The notes under the pieces are model-generated. The model saw only the letters and a program-made list of their open reading frames with translations, was not told where the DNA came from and searched no databases. Shown here one piece after another: positions 1 through 6,091 of a DNA stretch of 6,111 nt; the first letter of the stretch is position 1, and each line of letters begins with the position of its first letter. The DNA is taken from the NCBI GenBank assembly GCA_002314465.1, contig DCGA01000102.1, positions 3,297 to 9,407 on the forward strand, read 5' to 3'. Both the position numbers and the translations under genes were made by a program. Source of the DNA: a bacterium UBA1790 (GTDB lineage: Bacteria > Bacteroidota > Bacteroidia > Bacteroidales > Muribaculaceae).

Positions 1-763
1 CCATCTCCATCTGCTTCTCGGCCTCAAGACCGATAACGGTTTGGTGCAGAGACACATGATTGAGCACCGAACCCAGGGTATAACGGCAATTGGGGGTTGA
101 CATTGCGAGCTCAACGGCCTCACTGATTGCTGTACCGAGCGAACCTTGGTAATTGGGGTTCTCGGTAATGATCTTGCGGCCAGCCTTAGTAGACATACTG
201 GGCGAAGCGATTACCTCGGCGCCATAGGTCTGCATGATTGAGCGACGATAGGGTTTCTGGTGGTAAGACACCTTTACCATATATACAGCGAGTTCAAGAC
301 CGAAGTGCTTGGCAGCCATTGAAAGAGCTGCACCCCACTGACCTGCACCGGTTTCGGTAGTAATATTAGTGATACCCTGCTTTTTGCAGTAGTAGGCCTG
401 TGCAATAGCCGAGTTAAGTTTGTGAGAACCCACAGGACTCACGCTCTCGTTCTTGAAATAAATGTGAGCAGGAGTATCAAGTGCTTTCTCAAGACCACGT
501 GCACGCACCAGGGGTGTGGGACGGTAAATCTTGTACATCTCGCGAACCTCTTCGGGAATCTCAATGAAGCGGTCGGTTGTATTAAGTTCCTGCTGCGCAA
601 GTTCCTCGGCAAAGATAGGATACAGATCCTCGGGCTTTAACGCCTGCTTAGTTCCAGGGTGTAGCATGGGACGAGGCTGAGTGGGCATGTCAACGGTTAC
701 ATTATACCATGCTGTGGGAATATCTTTTTCCTGTAATAAGAACTTTTTAGAATCTGTACTCAT
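1..763 (-). CDS. trpB: TrpB2-type tryptophan synthase beta chain (TrpB-like PLP-dependent enzyme), C-terminus off the left edge
   Basis: Fold-type II PLP enzyme expected to condense indole with L-serine to give L-tryptophan in the cytoplasm. I translated 254 residues from ATG at 763-761; the frame stays open to the left edge, so about 200 residues of a usual ~450-residue TrpB2 are missing. Visible landmarks are VGSHKLNSA at 111-119, with Lys115 as the expected Schiff-base lysine, and TETGAGQWG at 136-144, with Glu137 as the expected catalytic acid. The long N-terminal extension (residues 1-80, containing IPTAWYN) and Trp143, where classical TrpB1 has His, point to the TrpB2 subgroup rather than the TrpA-partnered TrpB1. 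No trpA or other trp gene is in view, and a dedicated promoter lies upstream. TrpB2 proteins are often thought to act without TrpA, salvaging indole; that role is inferred here. No Shine-Dalgarno motif precedes the start. Confidence 0.93.
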   Translation of the reverse strand, partial: MSTDSKKFLLQEKDIPTAWYNVTVDMPTQPRPMLHPGTKQALKPEDLYPIFAEELAQQELNTTDRFIEIPEEVREMYKIYRPTPLVRARGLEKALDTPAHIYFKNESVSPVGSHKLNSAIAQAYYCKKQGITNITTETGAGQWGAALSMAAKHFGLELAVYMVKVSYHQKPYRRSIMQTYGAEVIASPSMSTKAGRKIITENPNYQGSLGTAISEAVELAMSTPNCRYTLGSVLNHVSLHQTVIGLEAEKQMEM

Positions 764-810
764 AATAGTAATATTTTAATTGTTTGTATTTATTATATTT
801 ATTCATTTTT

Positions 811-827
811 ACCGCATATCTATCGGT
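811..827 (-). promoter_or_regulatory. Small inverted repeat at the predicted trpB2 transcription start
   Basis: ACCG at 811-814 is mirrored by CGGT at 824-827, with ATA (816-818) and TAT (821-823) continuing the symmetry after one unpaired base. It begins within a few bases of the predicted transcription start, so it could be an operator half-site pair or a weak hairpin at the 5' end of the mRNA. Four GC-containing pairs are not enough to be sure it is functional. Confidence 0.25.
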
Positions 828-836
828 TTCATGATG

Positions 837-868
837 CAAATGTAGAACAAGAATTTCAATTAACCAAA
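837..868 (-). promoter_or_regulatory. Bacteroides-type promoter for the trpB2 gene
   Basis: Read on the minus strand, a TTTG box (868-865) is followed by a 20-bp spacer and TACATTTG (844-837). These match the Bacteroidota housekeeping promoter consensus TTTG / 19-21 bp / TAnnTTTG in every defined position. The expected transcription start is near 830, giving a leader of roughly 67 nt before the ATG at 763. It lies between the amidase stop and the trpB2 start, so trpB2 can be expressed independently of the amidase gene. Confidence 0.75.
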
Positions 869-912
869 TATTTCGCAATAAAATTCGCAGAAAAGTGATA
901 TTTATTTCCTAT

Positions 913-1107
913 ATGCATTGATTTGTGCATATTTAGAGCGTTTATGCATAAAACAGAAGAGAAAATGCCAACCATTACGAAGCAAGGCACATCAATTACA
1001 AAAAGCGTATTATGCATTTTTTGATAGGAAACTTAAGAGAGAAAGCAAGGATTACAATTGAGGTCAAGGAATGTAATTATGGAAATATATGCATTTTATT
1101 TATGCAT
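913..1107. repeat. Cluster of ATGCAT palindromes upstream of trpB2
   Basis: Exact ATGCAT occurs at 913-918, 944-949, 1012-1017, 1089-1094 and 1102-1107, with a one-base variant GTGCAT at 925-930. The 941-952 copy extends to the perfect 12-bp palindrome TTTATGCATAAA. The last copy is inside the final codons of the amidase gene. The only other exact copy I noticed in the window is at 4066-4071 in comEC. Centre-to-centre spacings of about 12, 19, 68, 77 and 13 bp are irregular, so this is not a tandem array. Repeated binding sites for a regulator are possible but unproven. Confidence 0.5.
1051..1077 (-). terminator. Possible weak hairpin after the amidase gene
   Basis: ATTACA at 1051-1056 is mirrored by TGTAAT at 1072-1077, starting 18 bases beyond the amidase stop in the direction of transcription. 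The stem is AT-rich, the loop is long and no clear U-tract follows on the minus strand, so it is a poor match to an intrinsic terminator. It is listed because it is the only symmetrical element just after the gene. Confidence 0.2.
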
Positions 1108-1869
1108 ATTTTCACGGTACTTTTTATAGGCGGTTGCGATGGCAAGAGCCATCTTTTGGGCTCCGGCATCCGAAGCCATGAATTGCTCACACTCGGGGTT
1201 ACTGATAAAATCAAGTTCGATGAGCACAGCCGGCATAGCAGTTTGGGCGAGCACGATGAAACCAGCCTGGTGCACCCCGGCATCGGCACGCCGGGCAACC
1301 TTGACCATGCTTCGCTGTACTTCCTGAGCAAATGCAAGGCTACGCTGCATGTGTTGGCGTTGGTTAAGTTCGAATATTACATGCGACTCAGGTGAGTTAA
1401 CGTCAAACGACTGGTATCGGGTAGAGAAATCTTCCTCCATGGAAATAACCGAGTTCTCACGATGAGCCACATCAAGGTTCTCCCCTATTGCGTCAACACC
1501 CATAACATAAGTTACAGTGCCTTTCATGCGTTCACGGCCTACGGTTGTACGCCCCATGGAGTTGCAATGGATTGAGATGAATAGGTCGGCCTTTATTTCA
1601 TTGGCACAAGTTGCACGTTGGTTAAGGTCAACAAACTCGTCGGTGGTTCGAGTGAATACCACCCTTGTGTTTCCGTCGGCAGATATGAGTTTGCCCAAAC
1701 GCTTTGCCACATCGAGGTTGATATTCTTCTCACAGGCAGTATTACCGCATGAACCCATGTCCTTGCCTCCGTGGCCAGGATCGATGACTACAGTGAACGA
1801 ACATGCGTAACCCGGAACAGCAAGTATGCCGAGCATCACTATATATAATATGTGTAAAGCGTAACGCAC
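1096..1869 (-). CDS. Secreted N-acetylmuramoyl-L-alanine amidase (Amidase_3 family, AmiC-like)
   Basis: Zinc hydrolase that cuts the amide bond between N-acetylmuramic acid and the stem peptide of peptidoglycan, acting in the periplasm during cell separation or wall turnover. The 257 residues start with a signal peptide (hydrophobic core about 5-18, likely cleavage after GYA at 20-22), followed directly by the catalytic domain. Expected zinc ligands are His33 (in VIDPGHGGKD), Glu47 (ACEKN) and His101 (SIHCNS); the expected catalytic glutamate is Glu218 (VLIELDFISN). The segment around 112-170, with the NLDVAHRENS and NSPESH motifs, is typical of Bacteroidota members. There is no SPOR, LysM or other wall-binding domain. 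The start is GTG at 1869-1867: an in-frame TAG lies at 1875-1873, and the next ATG (codon 12) would leave only an 11-residue signal peptide. Cys23 does not sit in a good lipobox. Divergent from aroE across 109 bp. Confidence 0.93.
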   Translation of the reverse strand: MRYALHILYIVMLGILAVPGYACSFTVVIDPGHGGKDMGSCGNTACEKNINLDVAKRLGKLISADGNTRVVFTRTTDEFVDLNQRATCANEIKADLFISIHCNSMGRTTVGRERMKGTVTYVMGVDAIGENLDVAHRENSVISMEEDFSTRYQSFDVNSPESHVIFELNQRQHMQRSLAFAQEVQRSMVKVARRADAGVHQAGFIVLAQTAMPAVLIELDFISNPECEQFMASDAGAQKMALAIATAYKKYRENMHK

Positions 1870-1948
1870 AATCTATATTTAGGCCGTAAATTTATAAAAA
1901 ATGTACCACTAAAGAGGAAAAAAGAGCAAATATTTTAATATTTTTTTC

Positions 1949-1956
1949 TAAATTTG
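1949..1956 (+). promoter_or_regulatory. Candidate -7 box of the aroE-comEC promoter
   Basis: TAAATTTG matches the Bacteroidota -7 consensus TAnnTTTG exactly and lies 22 bp before the aroE ATG, predicting a short leader of about 15 nt. No TTTG box is visible 19-21 bp upstream, where the sequence reads around AGCAAA, so the -33 element is poor and the call is tentative. It would drive aroE and, through the 9-bp gap, comEC. Confidence 0.45.
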
Positions 1957-1978
1957 TATTGTAAAAAAGATTAGACTT

Positions 1979-2752
1979 ATGGTTTTTAATGATTCTCCCA
2001 CAATCTATGGCCTGATAGGACACCCTCTGGGCCACTCGTTTTCAAAGGATTACTTCAATCGAAAATTTGAAGATGAAAACATCAATGCGCAATACCAGAA
2101 CTTTGACCTTGAGGACGTGAACCAGTTGATGGAACTCCTTAGCGAGTACCCCGACATCAACGGCCTTAATGTCACTATCCCCTACAAGGAGCAGGTGATG
2201 CCGTTCCTTGCATCGATTGATGAGGATGCTCAGCAAGTGGGAGCAGTCAATGTGATTAAGTTCTTTAAGGACGAAAACGGCGAACTCGTGTCGCTACGCG
2301 GTTACAACAGCGACTCTCCGGCTTTTGGCCGCACAATCGAACCATTGCTCAACGACGCCCGCAAGAGTGCACTCGTGCTGGGTACCGGCGGGGCTTCAAA
2401 GGCGGTAAAACATGCCCTGGAAAAACTCGGCATTGAAGTGAAGTTAGTGTCACGCCGCAAGTCAGCCTCAACGATTGTATATGAGGAACTTACAAAAGCG
2501 ATGGTCGCACAGAGCAAGATTATCGTCAATACAACCCCATTGGGAATGTACCCAAATGTTGACCAATGTCCTGACTTCCCTTATCGCTTCCTCACCCACG
2601 AGCATCTGTGCTATGATCTCATCTATAACCCCGACGAGACCATGTTCATGAAGAAAAGCAAGGAAGCGGGAGCCGAAGTGAAAAACGGCCTGGAAATGCT
2701 GCTTCTGCAAGCGTTCATCTCCTACGAGATATGGACACAAGCAAACGAATAA
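1979..2752 (+). CDS. aroE: Shikimate dehydrogenase (NADP+)
   Basis: Reduces 3-dehydroshikimate to shikimate with NADPH, the fourth step of the shikimate pathway to chorismate and aromatic amino acids; cytoplasmic. The 257 residues are near the usual 255-290. The N-terminal substrate domain has GHPLGHSFS at 14-22 (shikimate-binding serines) and GLNVTIPYKE at 62-71, with Lys70 the expected catalytic lysine. Its partner Asp112 is in NSD at 110-112. The Rossmann domain has GTGGASKA at 135-142, and SRR at 158-160 fits recognition of the NADP 2'-phosphate. NTTPLGM at 184-190, YNP at 216-218 and NGLEMLLLQA at 236-245 are further family signatures. All key residues are present, so it should be active. 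The ATG at 1979 follows A-rich sequence without a Shine-Dalgarno motif and places the first strand (TIYGLIG) at the usual distance. It is the first gene of a probable two-gene unit with comEC. Confidence 0.97.
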   Translation: MVFNDSPTIYGLIGHPLGHSFSKDYFNRKFEDENINAQYQNFDLEDVNQLMELLSEYPDINGLNVTIPYKEQVMPFLASIDEDAQQVGAVNVIKFFKDENGELVSLRGYNSDSPAFGRTIEPLLNDARKSALVLGTGGASKAVKHALEKLGIEVKLVSRRKSASTIVYEELTKAMVAQSKIIVNTTPLGMYPNVDQCPDFPYRFLTHEHLCYDLIYNPDETMFMKKSKEAGAEVKNGLEMLLLQAFISYEIWTQANE

Positions 2753-2761
2753 CCACCTGAT

Positions 2762-4819
2762 ATGCAACGCGTAACGCAATCGCCGATAGCCAAGGTTCCA
2801 GTTGCGAGAATCCTTGCGCCATTTATCATTGGTGTCATTGCGTCTGCTTTGTCAGATAATACCATAGTGCCTGCAGCAATTCTTGCTGTGGGCATTGCTT
2901 TATACATAGGATTGCGCTTTGCCCCTCACACTCCCAAGTGGTCTCAAAGGCTCAGACCATTGTGGAGCGTGCCAATCATGACGGTATCGCTGGCACTTGG
3001 CTGGGGAAATGCCTCGCTGTGTGCTCCTCCCGAAATGGATGTCAAGACACTCGACGGAAGAATAGCGCAAGCGCGTGTTAACGACATAAGATACAGCGAT
3101 TTCTCGATGACAGTATATGCCACAATGACGTCAGTGGCCGACGATAATAAGGCTCAGTTGCTCGACAAACAGCATGATATACTGCTCACGACGCGTGGTT
3201 GCAACTATATGCTCCAACCCGGCGACATGATAAGTTTTGAATGCTCGCTCGACACCATCAAGAGTCTTGGCAACCCCGATGGTTTTGATTACCAAAGTTA
3301 CATGCTCGACCAGGGCATCAGGTATCGCGAGCATCTTGCCTCCGATGGCATTGCCGTGTGGGGAAGCAAACCCACATTTATCACACGATGCAACAAGTAT
3401 CGCCGACAATTGCAACAAGCCGTTTTTTTATCCACGCTATCACCCGAAGCACAAAACTTTGTGATTGCTACCTTGCTGGGTAACAGTAGGTTTATCAGTC
3501 CCGAAACGCGTCAAGAATTCTCGGCAGCGGGCATCTCGCATGTGCTTGCCCTGAGCGGTCTACATGTGGGTATAATAATGGCAATTGTGTGGTTCATGCT
3601 TTTCCCGCTTGACTACTTGGGAATGAGGAGGCTAAGGTTTGTCATAACGATAATTATGCTGCTGGGATATGCAGCATTTACGGGTTTGTCACCATCGGTA
3701 GTAAGAGCCACGGTGATGATGGTAGTTGTGGTGACAGGAATGATTTTCTATCGCAAATCGGTATCGCTCAATGCACTTGCAACAGCAGCGCTTGTGATAC
3801 TCGTATTCAGCCCGAGAGCATTGTATAGTGTTGGTTTTCAACTCAGTTTCACCACAGTAGCAGCATTCCTGTTATTCTTTGAAAAGACAGGCGAAGAGAA
3901 CAAAAAGGGAAACACGGCCGTAAGATATCTCAAGAAACTCGTTGCGGGTTCGGTGGTAGCAATGCTGTCGACAATCATGCTCACAGCATGGTATTTCAGT
4001 TCGGTGTCACTCACATCGGTAATAGGAAACATCTTTATCCTACCCGTTTTCCCATTAATCATGGCATGCATGGCAGCATTTTTAATACTGTGTGCAATAG
4101 GAATCAATGCGGGATTCCTCAAGAGTATCATCAACCTTGAGTATGATTTCGTGAGATGGGTTGCAAGAGTTGCGGGCGAAGATTTGCCCGGACACATCGA
4201 CGGAATCTATGTTACAGGATTTGATGTAGCAATGTATTACATTGCACTTGTTCTTGTACTGGTGTGGTATCGCACCCGAAAATTCAAATGGATGAATTAT
4301 GCTCTTGTAATGGTATTTTGCATTTTGGCCCATGGTGCATACGTAAAAATGACCGTTCCAACACGTGGATTGGTTGTTTTCAACAACTTCACGCAAACGC
4401 AGATTTTTACATTTAACAATGGGAAAGGACAATTATGGGTTCCCGACGGGGAGACTGACACAGAGGAGTTTAGACGATATAACAAGAAGTTTATCGCGCA
4501 CTATGGCATAGACTCGATAAGCGAAAACGGTGCTACTGAACGCGATGTGGTTAACGCAAAACGAATTGTGTGTGCTGTGGGCGGGAAATGGAAGAGTGTA
4601 GAGCCGTTGAGCAGTAAGATAGAAACCGACATTCTGGTCGTGACAAAGAAATATCACAGCAGCATAGAAAAACTGCTGTCAATCTATTCGCCCAAGATGA
4701 TAATACTGAGCGGTGATATTTATGACGGGAACATAAAGGAAATTACCGACGAGTGTGAGTCGATGGGTATACCCTACTTCAACATTAAGGAACGCGGTGC
4801 ATGGATGGAGATGAAATAA
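2762..4819 (+). CDS. comEC: ComEC/Rec2 family DNA-uptake channel with a degenerate C-terminal domain
   Basis: Polytopic inner-membrane protein of the family that moves single-stranded DNA into the cytoplasm during natural transformation. Of 685 residues, about 15-85 contain N-terminal membrane helices. About 92-205 form the soluble DUF4131-like region, ending with NPDGFDYQSYMLDQGI at 171-186. About 230-505 form the Competence domain. Its hallmarks are LLGNSRFISPETR at 238-250, LSGLHVG at 264-270, GLSPSVVRATVM at 308-319, VGFQLSF at 357-363, and the helix pair around 403-435 ending IGNIFILP. Another helix spans about 512-528, followed by a soluble tail (530-685). That tail resembles the end of a metallo-beta-lactamase-like domain (YHSS at 631-634, PKMIILSGD at 644-652, GA at 679-680) but has no HxHxDH metal site. 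Nine bases separate it from aroE, suggesting co-transcription and perhaps translational coupling. Its TAA directly abuts the stop of the convergent peptidase gene. Confidence 0.94.
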   Translation: MQRVTQSPIAKVPVARILAPFIIGVIASALSDNTIVPAAILAVGIALYIGLRFAPHTPKWSQRLRPLWSVPIMTVSLALGWGNASLCAPPEMDVKTLDGRIAQARVNDIRYSDFSMTVYATMTSVADDNKAQLLDKQHDILLTTRGCNYMLQPGDMISFECSLDTIKSLGNPDGFDYQSYMLDQGIRYREHLASDGIAVWGSKPTFITRCNKYRRQLQQAVFLSTLSPEAQNFVIATLLGNSRFISPETRQEFSAAGISHVLALSGLHVGIIMAIVWFMLFPLDYLGMRRLRFVITIIMLLGYAAFTGLSPSVVRATVMMVVVVTGMIFYRKSVSLNALATAALVILVFSPRALYSVGFQLSFTTVAAFLLFFEKTGEENKKGNTAVRYLKKLVAGSVVAMLSTIMLTAWYFSSVSLTSVIGNIFILPVFPLIMACMAAFLILCAIGINAGFLKSIINLEYDFVRWVARVAGEDLPGHIDGIYVTGFDVAMYYIALVLVLVWYRTRKFKWMNYALVMVFCILAHGAYVKMTVPTRGLVVFNNFTQTQIFTFNNGKGQLWVPDGETDTEEFRRYNKKFIAHYGIDSISENGATERDVVNAKRIVCAVGGKWKSVEPLSSKIETDILVVTKKYHSSIEKLLSIYSPKMIILSGDIYDGNIKEITDECESMGIPYFNIKERGAWMEMK

Positions 4820-4850
4820 TCACTTGACGCGACCGGCACACTGGAAGTGA
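4820..4850 (+). other. Inverted repeat at the comEC / NlpC gene junction
   Basis: TCACTT (4820-4825) and AAGTGA (4845-4850) are perfect complements separated by 19 bp, starting one base after the comEC stop and lying wholly inside the 3' end of the opposing gene. It could form a weak hairpin in comEC mRNA. There is no following U-tract, so a terminator role is speculative. Confidence 0.2.
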
Positions 4851-5440
4851 GTAACATAATAGCGCTGGTCAAGCGAACTGATGCACACACCACCCGACGA
4901 CGAAGCATGGGCAAAGTAACCTTGCTTGAGGTAGATACCCACATGGGTAATGCGGCCAGGAGTTTTACCATTGAAGAACACAAGGTCACCCTCCTTGAGG
5001 TCGTCGCGAGATATTTCCTTACAATTCTGAGTAAACTGGCGCGAGGAGTTGCGGTCAATCTTCTTGTTGTAGACAGTGAGGTAAAGCTGCATAGTGAAGC
5101 CAGAACAATCACTGCCCACGCCTTTCTCCATTGCGGCATATTTATAAGGAGTACCAAGCCAGGTCTTGATTTCGCGATACAACGCCTTGTTGTCACCGCG
5201 TTCGAGTTTGATGTCAAGCGTGCGCCATTCTTCGGGAATAGCAGATTGCTTCCCACCCGATGCCTTCCTGGTGGTAGAAGTTGTCGTGTTATCAGACTTT
5301 GAGGTTTTAGTCTTGGTGGTCTTGGGCCACTTGTTGTTATAGATGCCATCGTCGTCATACACATTCTTGTGGCACGCAGTGAACGGTAGCATAAATGCTA
5401 CTACCATAACTATATTAAATATGTATGAGCGATGCTTCAT
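4820..5440 (-). CDS. NlpC/P60 family (C40) peptidoglycan peptidase lipoprotein
   Basis: Predicted cysteine peptidase of the NlpC/P60 family, which cuts within peptidoglycan stem peptides (typically D-Glu to diamino acid bonds). The 206 residues begin with a lipoprotein signal: basic MKHR, a hydrophobic core at 7-20, then FTAC with Cys23 as the likely lipidated residue. A Lys/Thr/Ser-rich low-complexity linker (about 37-65) would hold the enzyme away from the membrane. The catalytic domain runs from about 85 to 205. Expected catalytic residues are Cys112 in SDCSGF (110-115), His166 in ITHVGIY (164-170) and His178 in FAHASSSGG (176-184). GDLVFF at 151-156 is a further signature, and the triad looks intact. 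There is no SH3 or LysM domain. The ATG at 5440 is placed by the signal peptide. No clear promoter lies in the 66 bp before it, which are occupied by a hairpin; read-through from the DUF5606 gene is the simplest source of transcription. Confidence 0.93.
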   Translation of the reverse strand: MKHRSYIFNIVMVVAFMLPFTACHKNVYDDDGIYNNKWPKTTKTKTSKSDNTTTSTTRKASGGKQSAIPEEWRTLDIKLERGDNKALYREIKTWLGTPYKYAAMEKGVGSDCSGFTMQLYLTVYNKKIDRNSSRQFTQNCKEISRDDLKEGDLVFFNGKTPGRITHVGIYLKQGYFAHASSSGGVCISSLDQRYYVTHFQCAGRVK

Positions 5441-5451
5441 CTTTAATGAAA

Positions 5452-5485
5452 ATGTGAGGATGAGTCACTGGGATCACCCTCACAT
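5452..5485 (-). terminator. Hairpin between the DUF5606 and NlpC genes: weak terminator or leader structure
   Basis: On the minus strand ATGTGAGG (5485-5478) pairs with CCTCACAT (5459-5452). A G-U pair and three more pairs (TGA with TCA) extend the stem to 12 bp around a 10-nt loop. The same arms on the plus strand have an A-C mismatch instead of G-U, favouring function in minus-strand RNA. It begins 21 bp after the DUF5606 stop and is followed by only four U residues, then the NlpC start codon 11 nt further on. It may partly terminate DUF5606 transcription, stabilise its 3' end, or affect translation of the NlpC gene. Confidence 0.6.
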
Positions 5486-5506
5486 AAGATATCTTTAATT
5501 TATAGA

Positions 5507-5920
5507 TTACTCGGCTGCTTCTTCGTTTTCCTTAGCAACGAACTCGGTCATACCTGCGTTAACCATGAAGTTGTACCAAGCAACAACCTTCTTGATGTCG
5601 TTGTTGTAAACGCGCTCCTCATCATAGTTGGGAAGAACGGTCTTGAAGAAATCGGCGAGCTGCTCGGGAGTCTTAACAGCTGTTGTATCAACAGCCTTAC
5701 CGCCCTGCTTCTCAAAGATCGAAGTCATGACCTCACCCAGGGGTACTTCCTTCTCGGTAGTGTAGATAGCGATATCACCGAGAGAGATGATTTTGTCGCG
5801 AGCAGTTGCGGGCATACGCTTGCCGTCAACGAGGCTTTCAACGATAAGGAGGTTCTTTCCGTAAGATATTAACTTGTACAATCCGGGCTTACCCGTAATC
5901 GATAAAATTTTCTTAAGCAT
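5507..5920 (-). CDS. DUF5606 family protein, function unknown
   Basis: A 137-residue, probably cytoplasmic protein that I recognise as the DUF5606 family, conserved in Bacteroidota and without an assigned function. The N-terminal part (about 1-60), including MLKKILSITGKPGLYKL at 1-17, LLIVESLVDGKRMPA at 25-39 and ISLGDIAIY at 45-53, is the most conserved as I recall it and looks like a small beta-rich domain. A variable linker (about 72-85) precedes a helical C-terminal part with LPNYDEERVY at 96-105 and DIKKVVAWYNFMVNAGMTEF at 108-127, ending in an acidic tail. There is no signal peptide, membrane segment or catalytic motif. The ATG at 5920 is chosen because the family sequence starts there; a longer in-frame reading from TTG at 5998 would begin upstream of the promoter. 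It is the first gene of a possible unit with the NlpC lipoprotein gene. Confidence 0.92.
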   Translation of the reverse strand: MLKKILSITGKPGLYKLISYGKNLLIVESLVDGKRMPATARDKIISLGDIAIYTTEKEVPLGEVMTSIFEKQGGKAVDTTAVKTPEQLADFFKTVLPNYDEERVYNNDIKKVVAWYNFMVNAGMTEFVAKENEEAAE

Positions 5921-5956
5921 AATTCTTTTAAATGGTTTATAATTCAAAACTTTATG

Positions 5957-5988
5957 CAAAGGTAGCAAAAATTTCAAAGAATTGCAAG
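5957..5988 (-). promoter_or_regulatory. Bacteroides-type promoter for the DUF5606 gene
   Basis: On the minus strand CTTG (5988-5985, three of four bases of the TTTG box) is followed by a 20-bp spacer and TACCTTTG (5964-5957), a perfect match to TAnnTTTG. The predicted start of transcription is near 5950, about 30 nt before the ATG at 5920. It fits a strongly expressed housekeeping gene, and it rules out starts upstream of about 5950 for transcripts from this promoter. Confidence 0.8.
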
Positions 5989-6057
5989 CATTTAACAAGT
6001 ATTACGACAGGATGAAGGGTAAGTTCTAACGATAGCAAACAAGCCTCCAAGTGCAAC

Positions 6058-6091
6058 AAAAAAGAGAGCGGCTGATTGCTCAGTCGCTCTC
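6058..6091 (-). terminator. Intrinsic terminator for a minus-strand gene beyond the right edge
   Basis: On the minus strand GAGAGCG (6091-6085), one A-C mismatch, and CTGA (6083-6080) pair with TCAG (6075-6072) and CGCTCTC (6070-6064). They enclose a GCAA tetraloop (GNRA type, 6079-6076) and are followed by six T (6063-6058). GC-rich stem, stable tetraloop and U-tract make a standard rho-independent terminator. No U-tract follows on the plus strand, so it should act on minus-strand transcription entering from the right and insulate the DUF5606 promoter. In all three minus-strand frames, 6092-6111 gives no recognisable protein end. Confidence 0.7.

Larger units (their letters stand above)
764..1095. 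other. AT-rich intergenic region between the amidase and trpB2 genes
   Basis: These 332 bp hold no convincing protein gene. Near the trpB2 side are its promoter and a short inverted repeat; the rest is AT-rich sequence with repeated ATGCAT palindromes. AAGCAAGG occurs twice (980-987 and 1043-1050), each time followed by ATTACAA (995-1001 and 1051-1057). I see no tRNA, small-RNA scaffold or known riboswitch. Confidence 0.7.

Noticed and set aside
1012..1395. 127-residue plus-strand open frame across the ATGCAT region and the amidase 3' end
   Set aside because: Most of it is antisense to the amidase coding sequence, it has no recognisable family or promoter, and its upstream part is AT-rich intergenic DNA.
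1927..1934. AATATTTG on the minus strand as an amidase promoter -7 box
   Set aside because: It differs from TAnnTTTG in one position and has no TTTG box 19-21 bp upstream, so it is too weak to list. The amidase promoter remains unassigned.
1859..2778. The 10-mer GCGTAACGCA at both the amidase start (1859-1868) and the comEC start (2769-2778)
   Set aside because: Repeated 10-mers are expected by chance in 6 kb, and both copies are within coding sequence. I see no extended similarity around them.
3838..4432. Two overlapping minus-strand open frames inside comEC
   Set aside because: They are antisense to conserved membrane segments of comEC. Their compositions look random and neither has a family signature.
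4774..5364. 196-residue minus-strand open frame overlapping the NlpC gene
   Set aside because: It is an alternative frame of the NlpC/P60 gene. Its translation is Arg/Ser/Thr-rich with no domain, while the overlapping frame has a lipobox and an intact catalytic triad.
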